Notes: generated by a model from the letters alone, not told the origin. 64,000 bases of DNA from Pseudaeromonas paramecii (GCF_039540575.1 NZ_BAABFC010000001.1:62001-126000), one strand, 5' to 3'; shown: positions 43,049 through 52,235, numbered from the stretch's first letter. Numbers and translations are program-made.

Positions 43049-43885
43049 ATGACCCAACCCCTGAAACGACTCGACGACGCGCTACGCCAGCAAGCCGAGC
43101 CCCTCCAGACCCGTCCCGCGATTGTCGCCAAGGGGGTGAATGTCATCTACCCGGCGGCGGATCGGCCCGTGCATGCCTTGAGCGATATCGATCTCACCAT
43201 TCGTCAGGGGGAGTTTGTCTCCCTCATCGGCCCCTCCGGCTGTGGCAAGACCACCCTGCTGCGCACCATCGCGGATCTGGAGCCCATCAGCTCGGGCGCG
43301 TTGACGGTGAATGACCTGGAGCCGGCGGCGGCACGGGAGGCGGGGGCCTATGGCTATGTGTTTCAGGCACCGGCGCTGTTTCCCTGGCGTACCGTGCTGG
43401 AGAACGTCATGTTGCCCCTGCAGATCCAGGGGCGCCATGTCGCCGAATGCCAGGAGATAGCCCAGGAGCAGCTCAAACGGGTGGGACTGGCCGGCTTCGA
43501 GGCCAAGTACCCGTGGCAGCTCTCCGGCGGCATGCAGCAGCGGGTCTCCATTGCCCGGGCGCTGGGCTTCAAGCCGAAAATACTGATGATGGATGAACCG
43601 TTCGGCGCCCTGGACGAGATCACCCGGGACAACCTCAACCAGCAGCTGCAGGATCTCTGGTGCGCCGAGCAGCGCACCGTGGTGTTTGTGACCCACTCCA
43701 TCTCCGAGGCCGTGTATCTGTCTACCCGCATCGTGGTGATGTCACCGCGGCCCGGGCGCATCGTCAAGGTGATCGATTCGCCACTACCGCGGGAGCGCAC
43801 ACTCAAGCTGCGGGATACCCCGGCCTTCATGGCCCTGGCCCAGGAGGTGCGGGAGGCACTGGCGGAGGGGCATCATGAACATTGA
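43049..43885 (+). CDS. ABC importer ATPase, nitrate/taurine/NMT1 type
   Basis: A 278-residue ATPase of the SsuB/TauB/ThiZ class. Walker A GPSGCGKTTLL near residue 60, Q-loop in YVFQAPALFPWRTV, signature LSGGMQQRVSIARAL near 155, Walker B ILMMDEPFGALD near 178 and the His switch FVTHSISEA. It heads an operon with two permeases and a binding protein and lies beside pyrimidine-breakdown genes under similar operators. Uptake of uracil, thymine or hydantoin-like compounds is inferred. Confidence 0.93.
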   Translation: MTQPLKRLDDALRQQAEPLQTRPAIVAKGVNVIYPAADRPVHALSDIDLTIRQGEFVSLIGPSGCGKTTLLRTIADLEPISSGALTVNDLEPAAAREAGAYGYVFQAPALFPWRTVLENVMLPLQIQGRHVAECQEIAQEQLKRVGLAGFEAKYPWQLSGGMQQRVSIARALGFKPKILMMDEPFGALDEITRDNLNQQLQDLWCAEQRTVVFVTHSISEAVYLSTRIVVMSPRPGRIVKVIDSPLPRERTLKLRDTPAFMALAQEVREALAEGHHEH

Positions 43886-44756
43886 CCGCTTTCGCCAGCA
43901 GGGCCTGCCCGTGCTGGTGGTGCTGCTGGTGGGGCTAATCCTCTGGTATGCCCTGACCGTCGGCCTCAATGCCAGCGGGGCCATCGCCCGGGTGCTGCCC
44001 AAGGACGGTAGCTGGTCGCTGGAAGATCTGCTGCTGGCCACCCTCAACATGCAGCGGCCCTTGCTGCCGGCCCCGCATCAGATCTTGCTGGACATCTGGA
44101 CCAGCCTTACCAAGTGGTCCATCGGCTCGCCGCGCAACCTGCTGCTGCACACCTGGGTGACGGCCAGCGCGGCCCTGACGGGTTTTGTCATGGGTCTGCT
44201 GCTGGGGTTGGTGCTGGCGGTGTGCATCGTTCACTCCCGCACCCTGGACCGGGCCCTGCTGCCCTGGATCGTGGCCTCCCAGACTGTGCCCGTGCTGGCC
44301 ATCGCCCCCATAGTGCTGGTGATCCTGGGGAGCCTGGGCATCACGGGCCTGATGCCCAAGGCGGTGATCGCCATGTACCTGTGTTTCTTTCCGGTGACGG
44401 TGGCCATGGTGCAGGGGCTGCGGGCGCCCCAGAAGCTGGAGCTGGAGCTACTGCACACCTACGGCACAGGCCGACTGGATACCTTCTGGCTGCTGCGGCT
44501 GCCTTCGTCCTTGCCTTATCTGTTTCCTGCCTGCCGGGTGGCCATCGCCAGCGGCCTGGTGGGCACCATAGTGGCTGAGCTGCCTACTGGTGCCCAGGCT
44601 GGCCTGGGGTCGCGTCTGCTCACCGGCTCCTATTACGGCAACACGGTACAGATCTGGTCCGCCCTGGTGATGGCCTCCCTGCTGGGGGTGAGCCTCACCG
44701 GCTTGGTGAGTCTGGTTGAGCGGTGGGTGATGGCCAATCGGAGGGTAGCCGCATGA
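43875..44756 (+). CDS. ABC importer permease 1
   Basis: A 293-residue permease of the BPD_transp_1 (SsuC/TauC) family with six membrane segments. The EAA coupling loop, LHTYGTGRLDTFWLLRLPSSL, lies near residue 195. The start overlaps the ATPase gene by 11 nt, and the end overlaps the second permease gene (ATGA). It should pair with the second permease as a heterodimer, less common than homodimers in this transporter class. Confidence 0.92.
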   Translation: MNIDRFRQQGLPVLVVLLVGLILWYALTVGLNASGAIARVLPKDGSWSLEDLLLATLNMQRPLLPAPHQILLDIWTSLTKWSIGSPRNLLLHTWVTASAALTGFVMGLLLGLVLAVCIVHSRTLDRALLPWIVASQTVPVLAIAPIVLVILGSLGITGLMPKAVIAMYLCFFPVTVAMVQGLRAPQKLELELLHTYGTGRLDTFWLLRLPSSLPYLFPACRVAIASGLVGTIVAELPTGAQAGLGSRLLTGSYYGNTVQIWSALVMASLLGVSLTGLVSLVERWVMANRRVAA

Positions 44757-45874
44757 TGACGATGTCTGCTTCTGTATCGCTGGCGGCGCAGCGCTTGAGT
44801 GGGGTGGTGGGACTGCCGCTGGTGCTGGTGCTGTGTGGCCTGAGCCTGACACAGCCGCTGGGATCGGATCAGGGGTTGCTGGTGGCGGTACTGGTGCTGT
44901 GCGCCCTGCAGGGGATCTTCTTGTGCCTAGGTCTGGTGCAGGCGGTTGTGCTGGTAGGGCTGAGCCTGCTGGCAGCCTGGTTGGCCCTGGCCCCGGTGGC
45001 CGAGATGGGCGGCAAGCTGCCGGCGCTGGGCTGGGCCTATGGCCTGCAGTTGGTTGCACTGGCGCTGCTGGCCCAGTTGGGCCTGCAGCGGCTGGCGCCC
45101 TACAGCGAACGCCTGCCGGCCGGTACCGTGGCCGGGCTGTTCGGCCTCTGGCTGCTCTATTTTTGGCAGCTGCTGGTAACCCTGTTTGCCGTGCCCCAGG
45201 TGCTGCTGCCGACCCCGGCGGCCATCGGCGCCGCGCTGTGGGACAACGCGGGCCTGCTGGCGGGGGACTTTGTCCAGACGGTGCTCAAGTCCGTGCTGGT
45301 GGGCTATGTGCTGGGCAGCGGCCTGGGGGTCTTGTCCGGCATCGCCATCGAGCGGTTCCCCTTCCTGCAGCGGGGCTTTCTGCCCCTGGCCAACCTGACC
45401 AGCACCATACCCTTGGTGGGCATAGCGCCCATCGCCGTGATGTGGTTTGGCTTTGATTGGCCCTCCAAGGCGGCGGTCATAGTGTTGGTGACCTATTTCC
45501 CGGCCCTGGTGAGCACCCTGGCGGGGCTGCAGGCCAGCGGCAAACTGGAGCAGGAGCTGCTGCATTCCTACGCCGCCAGCCCCAGAGTCACCCTGCTGAC
45601 CCTGCGCTTGCCGGCGGCACTGCCCTTTATCTTCAGTGCCCTCAAGGTCAACGCCACCTTGGCGCTCATCAGCGCCATCGTCGCGGAGTATTTCGGCTCA
45701 CCCACCGCCGGGTTGGGCTTTCGAATCTCGGCCGAGGCCGCCCGTATGCATATGCCCATCGTCTGGGCGGCGATCGTGGTGGCCTCGGTGGTGGGATCGG
45801 CGCTGTACGCCCTGCTGGTCAGGCTGGAGCGTCGCGTCACCTTCTGGCATCCGTCCATCCGTGGACAGGGCTGA
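44753..45874 (+). CDS. ABC importer permease 2, extended N terminus
   Basis: A 373-residue permease of the same family. The C-terminal 250 residues form the transport domain with the EAA loop LHSYAASPRVTLLTLRLPAAL near 275. The N-terminal 120 residues add about three to four membrane segments (LSGVVGLPLVLVLCGLSL onward), making it longer than typical SsuC-type permeases. ATG 44753 overlaps the previous stop; a second ATG follows at 44756. The binding-protein gene begins 59 nt later. Confidence 0.92.
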   Translation: MMTMSASVSLAAQRLSGVVGLPLVLVLCGLSLTQPLGSDQGLLVAVLVLCALQGIFLCLGLVQAVVLVGLSLLAAWLALAPVAEMGGKLPALGWAYGLQLVALALLAQLGLQRLAPYSERLPAGTVAGLFGLWLLYFWQLLVTLFAVPQVLLPTPAAIGAALWDNAGLLAGDFVQTVLKSVLVGYVLGSGLGVLSGIAIERFPFLQRGFLPLANLTSTIPLVGIAPIAVMWFGFDWPSKAAVIVLVTYFPALVSTLAGLQASGKLEQELLHSYAASPRVTLLTLRLPAALPFIFSALKVNATLALISAIVAEYFGSPTAGLGFRISAEAARMHMPIVWAAIVVASVVGSALYALLVRLERRVTFWHPSIRGQG

Positions 45875-45933
45875 TGTCGGGCTGCGTGTTACACATGGAC
45901 TTGATGATCAACGAGAACAATGAGGAACTCTGC

Positions 45934-46950
45934 ATGAGCAAACACCCCCCGTTTCACAAGCATCTGCTTGCCGCTACCCTGTTGGCCGCCGGCCTGGGCT
46001 CTGTCCAGGCTCAGGCCGCAGACAAGGTGACGCTGCAGCTCAAATGGGTGCCCCAGGCCCAGTTCGCCGGCTACTACGTGGCCCAGCAGAAGGGCTTCTA
46101 TCAGGACGCCGGGCTGGACGTCACCATCAAACCCGGTGGTACCGACATCTCCCCGGTGCAGGTGATCGCCGGCCATGCCGCCGATGTGATCGTCAACTGG
46201 ATGCCCGATGCCCTGGCGGCCCGGGAGGCGGGGGTGCCGCTCGTCAACATCAGCCAGATCTATGACAGATCCGGCATGATGCTCACCTGCAAGAAGGCCA
46301 GCGGTATCGCCAGCCCCGCCGATCTCAAGGGCAAGACGCTGGGGGTCTGGTTCGGCGGCAACGAGTATCCCTTCTTCAACTGGATGGCCAAACTGGGCTA
46401 CAAGCCGGATGTGGATATCAAGGTGCTCAAGCAGGGCTTTAACGTGGATCCCCTGTTGCAGGGCCAGGCCGATTGTATCTCCACCATGAACTACAACGAG
46501 TACTGGCAGCTCATCGACGCCGGCATGAAGGCCGACGAGCTCATCACCTTTGCCTACGAGGATCAGGGCGCCTCCACCCTGGAGGATGGGCTCTATGTGC
46601 TGGATTCTGATCTCAAGGATCCCGCCTTCGTCGCCAAGATGGCCAAGTTCGTCAAGGCGACCCTGCAGGGCTGGAATTACGCGGTAAGCCATCCCAAGGA
46701 AGCCGCCGCCATTGTGGTGGAGCAGGATGCCTCCGGCTCCGCCACCGAGGAGGTACAGGAGCGGCAGATGGAGAACGTGGCCAAGCTCATCACCAGTGCC
46801 AACACCGCCAAGATGGGTTACCTGGAACCGGCCGCCTATCGTCGTACCATAGAGGTATTGCTCAGCGGAGGTAGCTCGCCGGTCATCAAGCAGGATCCGG
46901 GCGATGCCGCCATGAGCCATGCGGTGTGGGATGCCGCCGCCAAGCTGTAA
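45934..46950 (+). CDS. NMT1/THI5-like ABC substrate-binding protein
   Basis: Exported binding protein of 338 residues with a signal peptide (about 1-29, ending AQAA) and the NMT1/THI5-like domain: VTLQLKWVPQAQFAGYYVAQ near residue 33 and LDVTIKPGGTDISPVQVIAG near 64. ATG 45934 follows GAGGAA by 8 nt; an upstream ATG at 45895 would break the signal peptide. Relatives bind thiamine pyrimidine precursors or similar heterocycles. In this operon the ligand is more likely a pyrimidine base, dihydropyrimidine or hydantoin; this is inferred. Confidence 0.93.
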   Translation: MSKHPPFHKHLLAATLLAAGLGSVQAQAADKVTLQLKWVPQAQFAGYYVAQQKGFYQDAGLDVTIKPGGTDISPVQVIAGHAADVIVNWMPDALAAREAGVPLVNISQIYDRSGMMLTCKKASGIASPADLKGKTLGVWFGGNEYPFFNWMAKLGYKPDVDIKVLKQGFNVDPLLQGQADCISTMNYNEYWQLIDAGMKADELITFAYEDQGASTLEDGLYVLDSDLKDPAFVAKMAKFVKATLQGWNYAVSHPKEAAAIVVEQDASGSATEEVQERQMENVAKLITSANTAKMGYLEPAAYRRTIEVLLSGGSSPVIKQDPGDAAMSHAVWDAAAKL

Positions 46951-47085
46951 CCCTGCCAGTGCGATCTCCTGGGGTTGATCTGCCGCAGGAGATCGCACAT
47001 TTTCCCACCCCACGGCTGCCACCGGCCGCCCTGGGGTGATACATTGCGCCACGCTTATTTCCTCTTGATGGATTGTTGGAGCACC

Positions 47086-47760
47086 ATGAGCGACGCATTG
47101 CCGGTTCCATCCCCCGCCTACAGCCTGCTGGATCCCGCCCTCGATGAGGAGGAGAAGGGGCGCATTCGCCGCGGCAACGAGGCGTTGATCCTGGCCGCCG
47201 CCGAGCGGGCCTTCTCCCGCAGCGGCTTCAAGGGCACCACCATGGCCCAGATCGCCGACGAGGCCCAGCTGCCCAAGGCCAATCTGCACTACTACTTCGG
47301 CAACAAGGAAAACCTCTACCTGCACGTGCTGGATCGCATCCTTCATGACTGGCTCAGCCCCCTGGACGCCATCACCCCGCAGGCCGATCCCAAGCAGGCC
47401 CTGGAAAGCTACATACGGCAGAAGATGCGCCTGACCTATGAGCGGCCCGAGGCCTCCCGGCTGTTTGCCAACGAACTGCTGCAAGGCGCCAACGTCATCG
47501 GCGACTTGCTCAAGACCGAGCTCAAGGAGCTGGTGCAGACCAAGGCGGCGGTGGTGGATGGCTGGATCGCCGATGGCAAGGTGGCGCCCTTGGACAGCAC
47601 CCACCTCTTCTTCTCCATCTGGTCCCTGACCCAGAGCTACGCGGATTTCGACATTCAGATCCGTGCCGTGCTGGGGCGCAGCGGGCAAAGCCAACAGGAT
47701 CGCCAGCGCGCCGAGCGCCATGTGCTGACCCTGATCTTCCGCACCTGCGGGCTGGCCTGA
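47086..47760 (+). CDS. rutR: TetR-family regulator, RutR-like
   Basis: A 224-residue TetR regulator. The helix-turn-helix is at about residues 30-75 (SGFKGTTMAQIADEAQLPKA, then NLHYYF). The ligand domain resembles Escherichia coli RutR throughout: LDRILHDWLSPLDAI, PEASRLFANELLQGA, VVDGWIADGKVAPLDSTHLFF and QSYADF. RutR senses uracil and thymine. ATG 47086 has GGAG upstream; the frame start at 46975 has none. Palindromes matching the RutR operator flank both promoters in this cluster, which supports the assignment. Confidence 0.9.
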   Translation: MSDALPVPSPAYSLLDPALDEEEKGRIRRGNEALILAAAERAFSRSGFKGTTMAQIADEAQLPKANLHYYFGNKENLYLHVLDRILHDWLSPLDAITPQADPKQALESYIRQKMRLTYERPEASRLFANELLQGANVIGDLLKTELKELVQTKAAVVDGWIADGKVAPLDSTHLFFSIWSLTQSYADFDIQIRAVLGRSGQSQQDRQRAERHVLTLIFRTCGLA

Positions 47761-47770
47761 TGGCCGGCCC

Positions 47771-47787
47771 TGCGCCGGTGTGCTGCA
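47771..47787. promoter_or_regulatory. Candidate NtrC enhancer site upstream of preT
   Basis: TGCGCC-GGTGT-GCTGCA matches the NtrC consensus TGCACY-N5-GGTGCA at 10 of 12 defined positions. It lies about 160 nt upstream of the predicted sigma54 start site, a usual distance, but the match is imperfect. Confidence 0.3.
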
Positions 47788-47887
47788 TTTTTAGCCCAAT
47801 CCCGGTGCACGGCTCCCCAAAATGAATACTGCCAGTGTGGGTATTCGGGCTTGAACAGCCGGATAAAGCCCATTTTTTGCCCATAAT

Positions 47888-47901
47888 TGACCATCTGGTC
47901 A
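47888..47901. promoter_or_regulatory. RutR-type operator 1 of the preTA operon
   Basis: With flanks (47887-47902) the site reads TTGACCATCTGGTCAA, identical to the Escherichia coli RutR consensus. It lies just upstream of the -24 element, at about -43 to -30. Confidence 0.82.
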
Positions 47902-47903
47902 AG

Positions 47904-47920
47904 TTGGCACGAACCTCGCT
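47904..47920 (+). promoter_or_regulatory. Sigma54-type -24/-12 promoter of the preTA operon
   Basis: TTGGCACG-AACC-TCGCT matches YTGGCACG-N4-TTGCW with a single mismatch and correct GG/GC spacing. Predicted start near 47931, 58 nt before the preT ATG. Confidence 0.78.
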
Positions 47921-47938
47921 TCTGTTTGTCTTGAAACC

Positions 47939-47952
47939 TAACCATGTGGTCA
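47939..47952. promoter_or_regulatory. RutR-type operator 2 of the preTA operon
   Basis: TAACCATGTGGTCA differs from TGACCA-NN-TGGTCA at one base. It lies at about +9 to +22 and 51 nt centre to centre from operator 1, close to five helical turns, so the two dimers would face the same side. Confidence 0.68.
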
Positions 47953-47988
47953 GGTTATTGAGCCAAGTGTTTCACAAGGAGCGACCCC

Positions 47989-49416
47989 ATGAAGAATCCC
48001 AGCCCCGTCGGCATGGATGCCCCAGGTCTGCTGGCCGGGCGACTGTCCCAGGCGGCCTATGCGCAGAACTTTGCCGACAGTCATCCGCCGCTCACCGCAT
48101 CCCAGGCCCTCATCGAGGCAGACCGTTGCTACGACTGCTTCAACGCCCCCTGCACCCAGGCCTGCCCCGCGGGTATCGAGGTCCCCCGATTCATCCAGCG
48201 CATTGCCCAGAAGAATATCCGCGGCGCCGCCGAGGTGATCCTGGAGGCCAACGAGCTGGGCGGTATCTGTGCCCGGGTCTGTCCCACCGAACAGCTGTGT
48301 GAACAGGCCTGCGTCCGCACGGCCCAGCAGAGCAAGCCGGTAGAGATAGGCCAGCTGCAGCGCTATGCCACCGACACTTACTTTGCCGATCCCGGCGCTC
48401 CCCTGTTCACCCGGGGGCCCAGCTCCGGCAAGACGGTGGCCGTGGTGGGGGCGGGGCCGGCAGGCCTGACCGTGGCCCATCGCCTGGCCCGCCTGGGTCA
48501 CGAGGTGGTGCTGTTTGACAGCAAGCCCAAGCTGGGTGGCCTCAACGAATATGGTCTGGCCACCTACAAGACCACGGGTAACTTTGCCCAGCACGAGATC
48601 CGTTGGCTGCTCTCCATCGGCGGCATCGAGGTGCGCACCGAGCAAATGCTGGGGCGGGATATTCACCTGGCGCAGCTGCAGCAGGAATTCGACGCCGTGT
48701 TCCTGGGGCTGGGGCTGGCCGGGGTCAATAGCCTGGGGATCCCGGAACCCCAGGTGGCCGGCATCTGCGAGGCGGTGGACTTCATCGCCGCCTTGCGTCA
48801 GGCCGAGGACAAGGCCGAACTGCCGGTGGGCCGCCAGGTGGTGGTGATCGGCGGTGGCATGACGGCGGTGGATGCCGCCGTGCAGGCCAAGAAGCTGGGG
48901 GCCAGGGAGGTCACGCTGGTGTACCGGCGTGGCGAGGAGGCTCTGAAGGCCTCACCCGAGGAGATGGACTGGGCGCGTCACAATGGCGTGGCCGTGCGGC
49001 TGTGGGCGGCGCCCCTGGCGGTGCTGAGCGAAGGCGACCAGCTGACGGGCATGCGCTTTGCGGTGACCGCCGAGCAAAACGGTCGGCTGGTCGAGACCGG
49101 TGAGACCTTCACCCTGGCCGCCGACATGCTGCTCAAGGCCATAGGGCAGCGCTATCTGGCGGAACCTGCCGGTGCGGGTCTCACGCTGGAAGGCGGTCGC
49201 ATCGCGGTGGATGACCAGGGCCGCACCTCGCTGGCCGGCGTCTGGGCCGGCGGTGACTGCGTGGCCGGTGGCCTGGATCTCACCGTGGACGCGGTGCGCC
49301 TGGGCAAGCTTGCCGCTTTCTCCATCGACAAGACCCTGCGTGACGGGGCCGTTTCTTGCACTTCCTCTTCCCTGACGGCCAGCGCCGCATCTTCCAAGGA
49401 GGCCTGCCATGGCTGA
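47989..49416 (+). CDS. preT: NAD-dependent dihydropyrimidine dehydrogenase subunit PreT
   Basis: PreT passes electrons between NAD(H) and PreA in uracil/thymine reduction. The 475-residue product has an N-terminal Fe-S domain (CYDCFNAPCTQACPAGI near residue 46 and CARVCPTEQLCEQAC near 93), an FAD site VAVVGAGPAGLTVAH near 148 and an NAD(P) site VVVIGGGMTAVDAAV near 282. The AAGGAG ribosome site lies 7 nt upstream. It overlaps preA by 8 nt, which suggests coupled synthesis of the two subunits. Confidence 0.95.
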   Translation: MKNPSPVGMDAPGLLAGRLSQAAYAQNFADSHPPLTASQALIEADRCYDCFNAPCTQACPAGIEVPRFIQRIAQKNIRGAAEVILEANELGGICARVCPTEQLCEQACVRTAQQSKPVEIGQLQRYATDTYFADPGAPLFTRGPSSGKTVAVVGAGPAGLTVAHRLARLGHEVVLFDSKPKLGGLNEYGLATYKTTGNFAQHEIRWLLSIGGIEVRTEQMLGRDIHLAQLQQEFDAVFLGLGLAGVNSLGIPEPQVAGICEAVDFIAALRQAEDKAELPVGRQVVVIGGGMTAVDAAVQAKKLGAREVTLVYRRGEEALKASPEEMDWARHNGVAVRLWAAPLAVLSEGDQLTGMRFAVTAEQNGRLVETGETFTLAADMLLKAIGQRYLAEPAGAGLTLEGGRIAVDDQGRTSLAGVWAGGDCVAGGLDLTVDAVRLGKLAAFSIDKTLRDGAVSCTSSSLTASAASSKEACHG

Positions 49417-50749
49417 TCTGTCCAGTAACTTTCTCGGTATCAAGAGCCCCAACCCCTTCTGGCTGGCATCGGCGCCGCCCACCGACAAGGAGTACAACGT
49501 GGTGCGCGCCTTCGAGGCGGGCTGGGGGGGCGTGGTGTGGAAGACCCTGGGGCTGGATCCCCATGTGGTGAACGTTAGCGGGCCGCGCTACAGCACCTTG
49601 CGCTCGCAAGATCGCAAGATCATCGGCCTGAACAACATAGAGCTCATCACGGATCGCAGCCTGGACATCAACCTGGAGGAGATCGCCCGGGTCAAGCGCA
49701 ACTGGCCGGATCGGGCCCTGGTGGTCTCCATCATGGTGCCCTGTGACGAGGACTCCTGGAAGTTCATCCTGCCCCTCGTCGAGCAGACCGGTGCCGACGG
49801 CATCGAGTTGAACTTCGGCTGTCCCCACGGCATGAGCGAGCGGGGCATGGGCGCAGCTGTGGGTCAGGTGCCCGAATACATAGAGATGGTGACCCGCTGG
49901 TGCAAGCAGTACTGCCGCCTGCCGGTGATCGTCAAGCTCACCCCCAACATCACCGACATCCGCTATCCGGCCCGGGCTGCCAAGCAGGGCGGGGCCGATG
50001 CCGTCTCCCTCATCAACACCATCAACTCCATCACGGGCGTGGATCTGGACAGCCTGATCATGAGTCCCAGCACCGACGGCAAGGGCTCTCACGGCGGCTA
50101 TTGTGGCCCGGCGGTCAAGCCCATCGCCCTCAACATGGTGGCGGAAATTGCGCGGGATCCCCAGACCCAGGGTCTGCCCATCTCCGGCATCGGCGGCGTC
50201 TCCACCTGGCGGGATGCTGCCGAGTTTATCGCCCTGGGCTGCGGCACCGTCCAGGTGTGTACTGCCGTCATGGTCCACGGGTTTGGCATAGTGCAGGACA
50301 TGATAAGCGGCCTGTCCAACTACATGGACGAGCACGGTTTTCGCCGCATCGAGGACTTCCGCGGTCGCGCCGTGCCTACCGTGTCCGACTGGCGTTACCT
50401 GAACCTCAACCACGTGTCCAAGGCGGTGATCGATCAGGACAGCTGCATCCAGTGCGGCAAGTGCCACATCGCCTGTGAAGATACCTCCCACCAGGCCATC
50501 ACCGCCGAAAAGAACGGCCAGCGCCACTTCGAGGTGAAGGAGGAGGACTGCGTGGGCTGCAACTTGTGCGTCTCCATCTGCCCGGTGGAAAACTGCATCA
50601 CAATGCGGGATCTGGCGCCCGGTGAGGTGGACCTGCGCACCGGCAAGACGGTGAGCGGCCTGTACGCCAACTGGACCACCCATCCTAACAACCCTATGGC
50701 CGAGGCGGCGCCTGTGGCCGAGCAGACCGCGGCGGTGGTCGGCGCCTAG
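49409..50749 (+). CDS. preA: NAD-dependent dihydropyrimidine dehydrogenase subunit PreA
   Basis: Catalytic FMN subunit reducing uracil and thymine to dihydro forms. The 446-residue product has a dihydroorotate-dehydrogenase-like barrel with the active-site Cys in NFGCPHGMSERGMGAAVGQ near residue 135, FMN-binding ISGIGGVSTW near 258, and a C-terminal ferredoxin domain with two 4Fe-4S motifs: CIQCGKCHIAC near 348 and CVGCNLCVSICPVENC near 388. Length and layout match Escherichia coli PreA plus a short tail. Dihydropyrimidinase follows. Confidence 0.96.
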   Translation: MADLSSNFLGIKSPNPFWLASAPPTDKEYNVVRAFEAGWGGVVWKTLGLDPHVVNVSGPRYSTLRSQDRKIIGLNNIELITDRSLDINLEEIARVKRNWPDRALVVSIMVPCDEDSWKFILPLVEQTGADGIELNFGCPHGMSERGMGAAVGQVPEYIEMVTRWCKQYCRLPVIVKLTPNITDIRYPARAAKQGGADAVSLINTINSITGVDLDSLIMSPSTDGKGSHGGYCGPAVKPIALNMVAEIARDPQTQGLPISGIGGVSTWRDAAEFIALGCGTVQVCTAVMVHGFGIVQDMISGLSNYMDEHGFRRIEDFRGRAVPTVSDWRYLNLNHVSKAVIDQDSCIQCGKCHIACEDTSHQAITAEKNGQRHFEVKEEDCVGCNLCVSICPVENCITMRDLAPGEVDLRTGKTVSGLYANWTTHPNNPMAEAAPVAEQTAAVVGA

Positions 50750-50783
50750 GCGCCGGCTCCTTCACCCGATAAGGAGAGTCACT

Positions 50784-52235
50784 ATGAGTCAAAGCGTCTT
50801 GATCCGCGGCGGCACCGTCGTCAACGCCGATTGTGAGCGGCGGGCCGATGTCCTGTGTGTGGACGGTCTGATTGCGGCCGTGGGGGAGAACCTGACGGCC
50901 CAGGCGCCGGCCGGTTGTCAGGTGGTGGAGGCGGGGGGCCAGTATGTGCTGCCCGGCGGCATTGACCCCCACACCCACATGAACTTCCCCTTCATGGGCA
51001 CCCGCACGGTGGACGATTTCTATTCGGGCACCAGCGCGGCCCTGGCGGGGGGCACCACCAGCATCATCGACTTTGTCATCCCGGATCCCCAGCAGCCGCT
51101 GATGGACGCCTATCAGACCTGGCGCGGCTGGGCTGAGAGTGCCGCCGCCGATTACGGCTTTCACGTGGCCATCACCTGGTGGGACGAGTCGGTGCACCGT
51201 GACATGGGGACCCTGGTGCAGCAGGAGGGGGTCAACAGCTTCAAGCACTTCATGGCCTACAAGAATGCCATCATGTGCGATGACGAGACCCTGGTGAACA
51301 GCTTCCGCCGGGCACTGGAACTGGGGGCCATGCCCACGGTCCACGCCGAGAACGGCGAGCTGGTCTACCTGCTGCAGCAGGAGGTGCTGAAGATGGGCAT
51401 CACGGGCCCCGAGGGGCATCCGCTGTCCCGGCCGCCCATGGTGGAGGGGGAGGCGGCCAACCGCGCCATCGCCATCGCCGATGTGCTGGGGGTACCCATC
51501 TATATCGTGCATGTCTCCTGTCAGGAGTCCGCCGATGCCATCGCCCGGGCCCGGGCCCGGGGCCAGCGGGTCTATGGCGAGGTACTGGCCGGCCACCTGG
51601 TGATCGACGACAGCGTCTATCGCCACCCGGACTTCAACGTGGCCGCCGCTCACGTCATGAGCCCGCCGTTTCGCGCCAAGCCCCACCAGGATGCACTGTG
51701 GCGCGGCCTGCAATCGGGCCAGCTGCACACCACCGCCACCGACCACTGCACCTTCTGCGCCGCGCAAAAGGCCGCCGGCCAAGGCAACTTTGCCAAGATC
51801 CCCAACGGCTGCGGCGGGGTGGAGGAGCGCATGGCGGTGATCTGGGATGCCGGGGTCAACACGGGCCGACTCACCCCCAGCGAGTTTGTCGCCATCACCT
51901 CCGCCAACACCGCCAAGCTGTTCAACCTCTATCCGAGGAAGGGGCTGATCGCCGTGGGCGCCGACGCGGATCTGGTGGTGTGGGATCCTGCGGGCAGCAA
52001 GACCCTCTCGGCCAAGACCCATCACTCCAAGAACGACTTCAACGTGTTTGAAGGCCGCACCGTCAAGGGCATCGCCAGCCATACCGTCAGCCGTGGCCAG
52101 CTGGTCTGGGTGGATGGCGATCTGCGCACCGTGCCCGGTGCCGGCCGTTACATCAAGCGACCGGCCTTCGGTCCCCAGTTCAGTGCCAGCGCCCTGCGCG
52201 CCCAGGTGCAGGCGCCCACCCCGGTGGAACGCTAA
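50784..52235 (+). CDS. hydA: Dihydropyrimidinase/D-hydantoinase
   Basis: Opens dihydrouracil or dihydrothymine to N-carbamoyl-beta-amino acids. The 483-residue amidohydrolase has the metal-binding H-x-H in GIDPHTHMNF near residue 59, the carboxylated Lys in FKHFMAYKNA near 152, metal His in PTVHAENGE and YIVHVSC, and the catalytic Asp in TTATDHCTF near 317. The ribosome site AAGGAGAG is 6 nt upstream. Position between preA and the amidohydrolase gives the order of the reductive pathway. Confidence 0.95.
   Translation: MSQSVLIRGGTVVNADCERRADVLCVDGLIAAVGENLTAQAPAGCQVVEAGGQYVLPGGIDPHTHMNFPFMGTRTVDDFYSGTSAALAGGTTSIIDFVIPDPQQPLMDAYQTWRGWAESAAADYGFHVAITWWDESVHRDMGTLVQQEGVNSFKHFMAYKNAIMCDDETLVNSFRRALELGAMPTVHAENGELVYLLQQEVLKMGITGPEGHPLSRPPMVEGEAANRAIAIADVLGVPIYIVHVSCQESADAIARARARGQRVYGEVLAGHLVIDDSVYRHPDFNVAAAHVMSPPFRAKPHQDALWRGLQSGQLHTTATDHCTFCAAQKAAGQGNFAKIPNGCGGVEERMAVIWDAGVNTGRLTPSEFVAITSANTAKLFNLYPRKGLIAVGADADLVVWDPAGSKTLSAKTHHSKNDFNVFEGRTVKGIASHTVSRGQLVWVDGDLRTVPGAGRYIKRPAFGPQFSASALRAQVQAPTPVER

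Noticed and set aside
45934..46950. Thiamine-precursor (HMP) binding protein
   Set aside because: No thi gene or TPP riboswitch is nearby; the operon context and operators fit pyrimidine catabolism better.
45889..47721. 610-codon minus-strand frame
   Set aside because: Antisense to the binding-protein and rutR genes, whose products have clear domains; the composition is that of a shadow.
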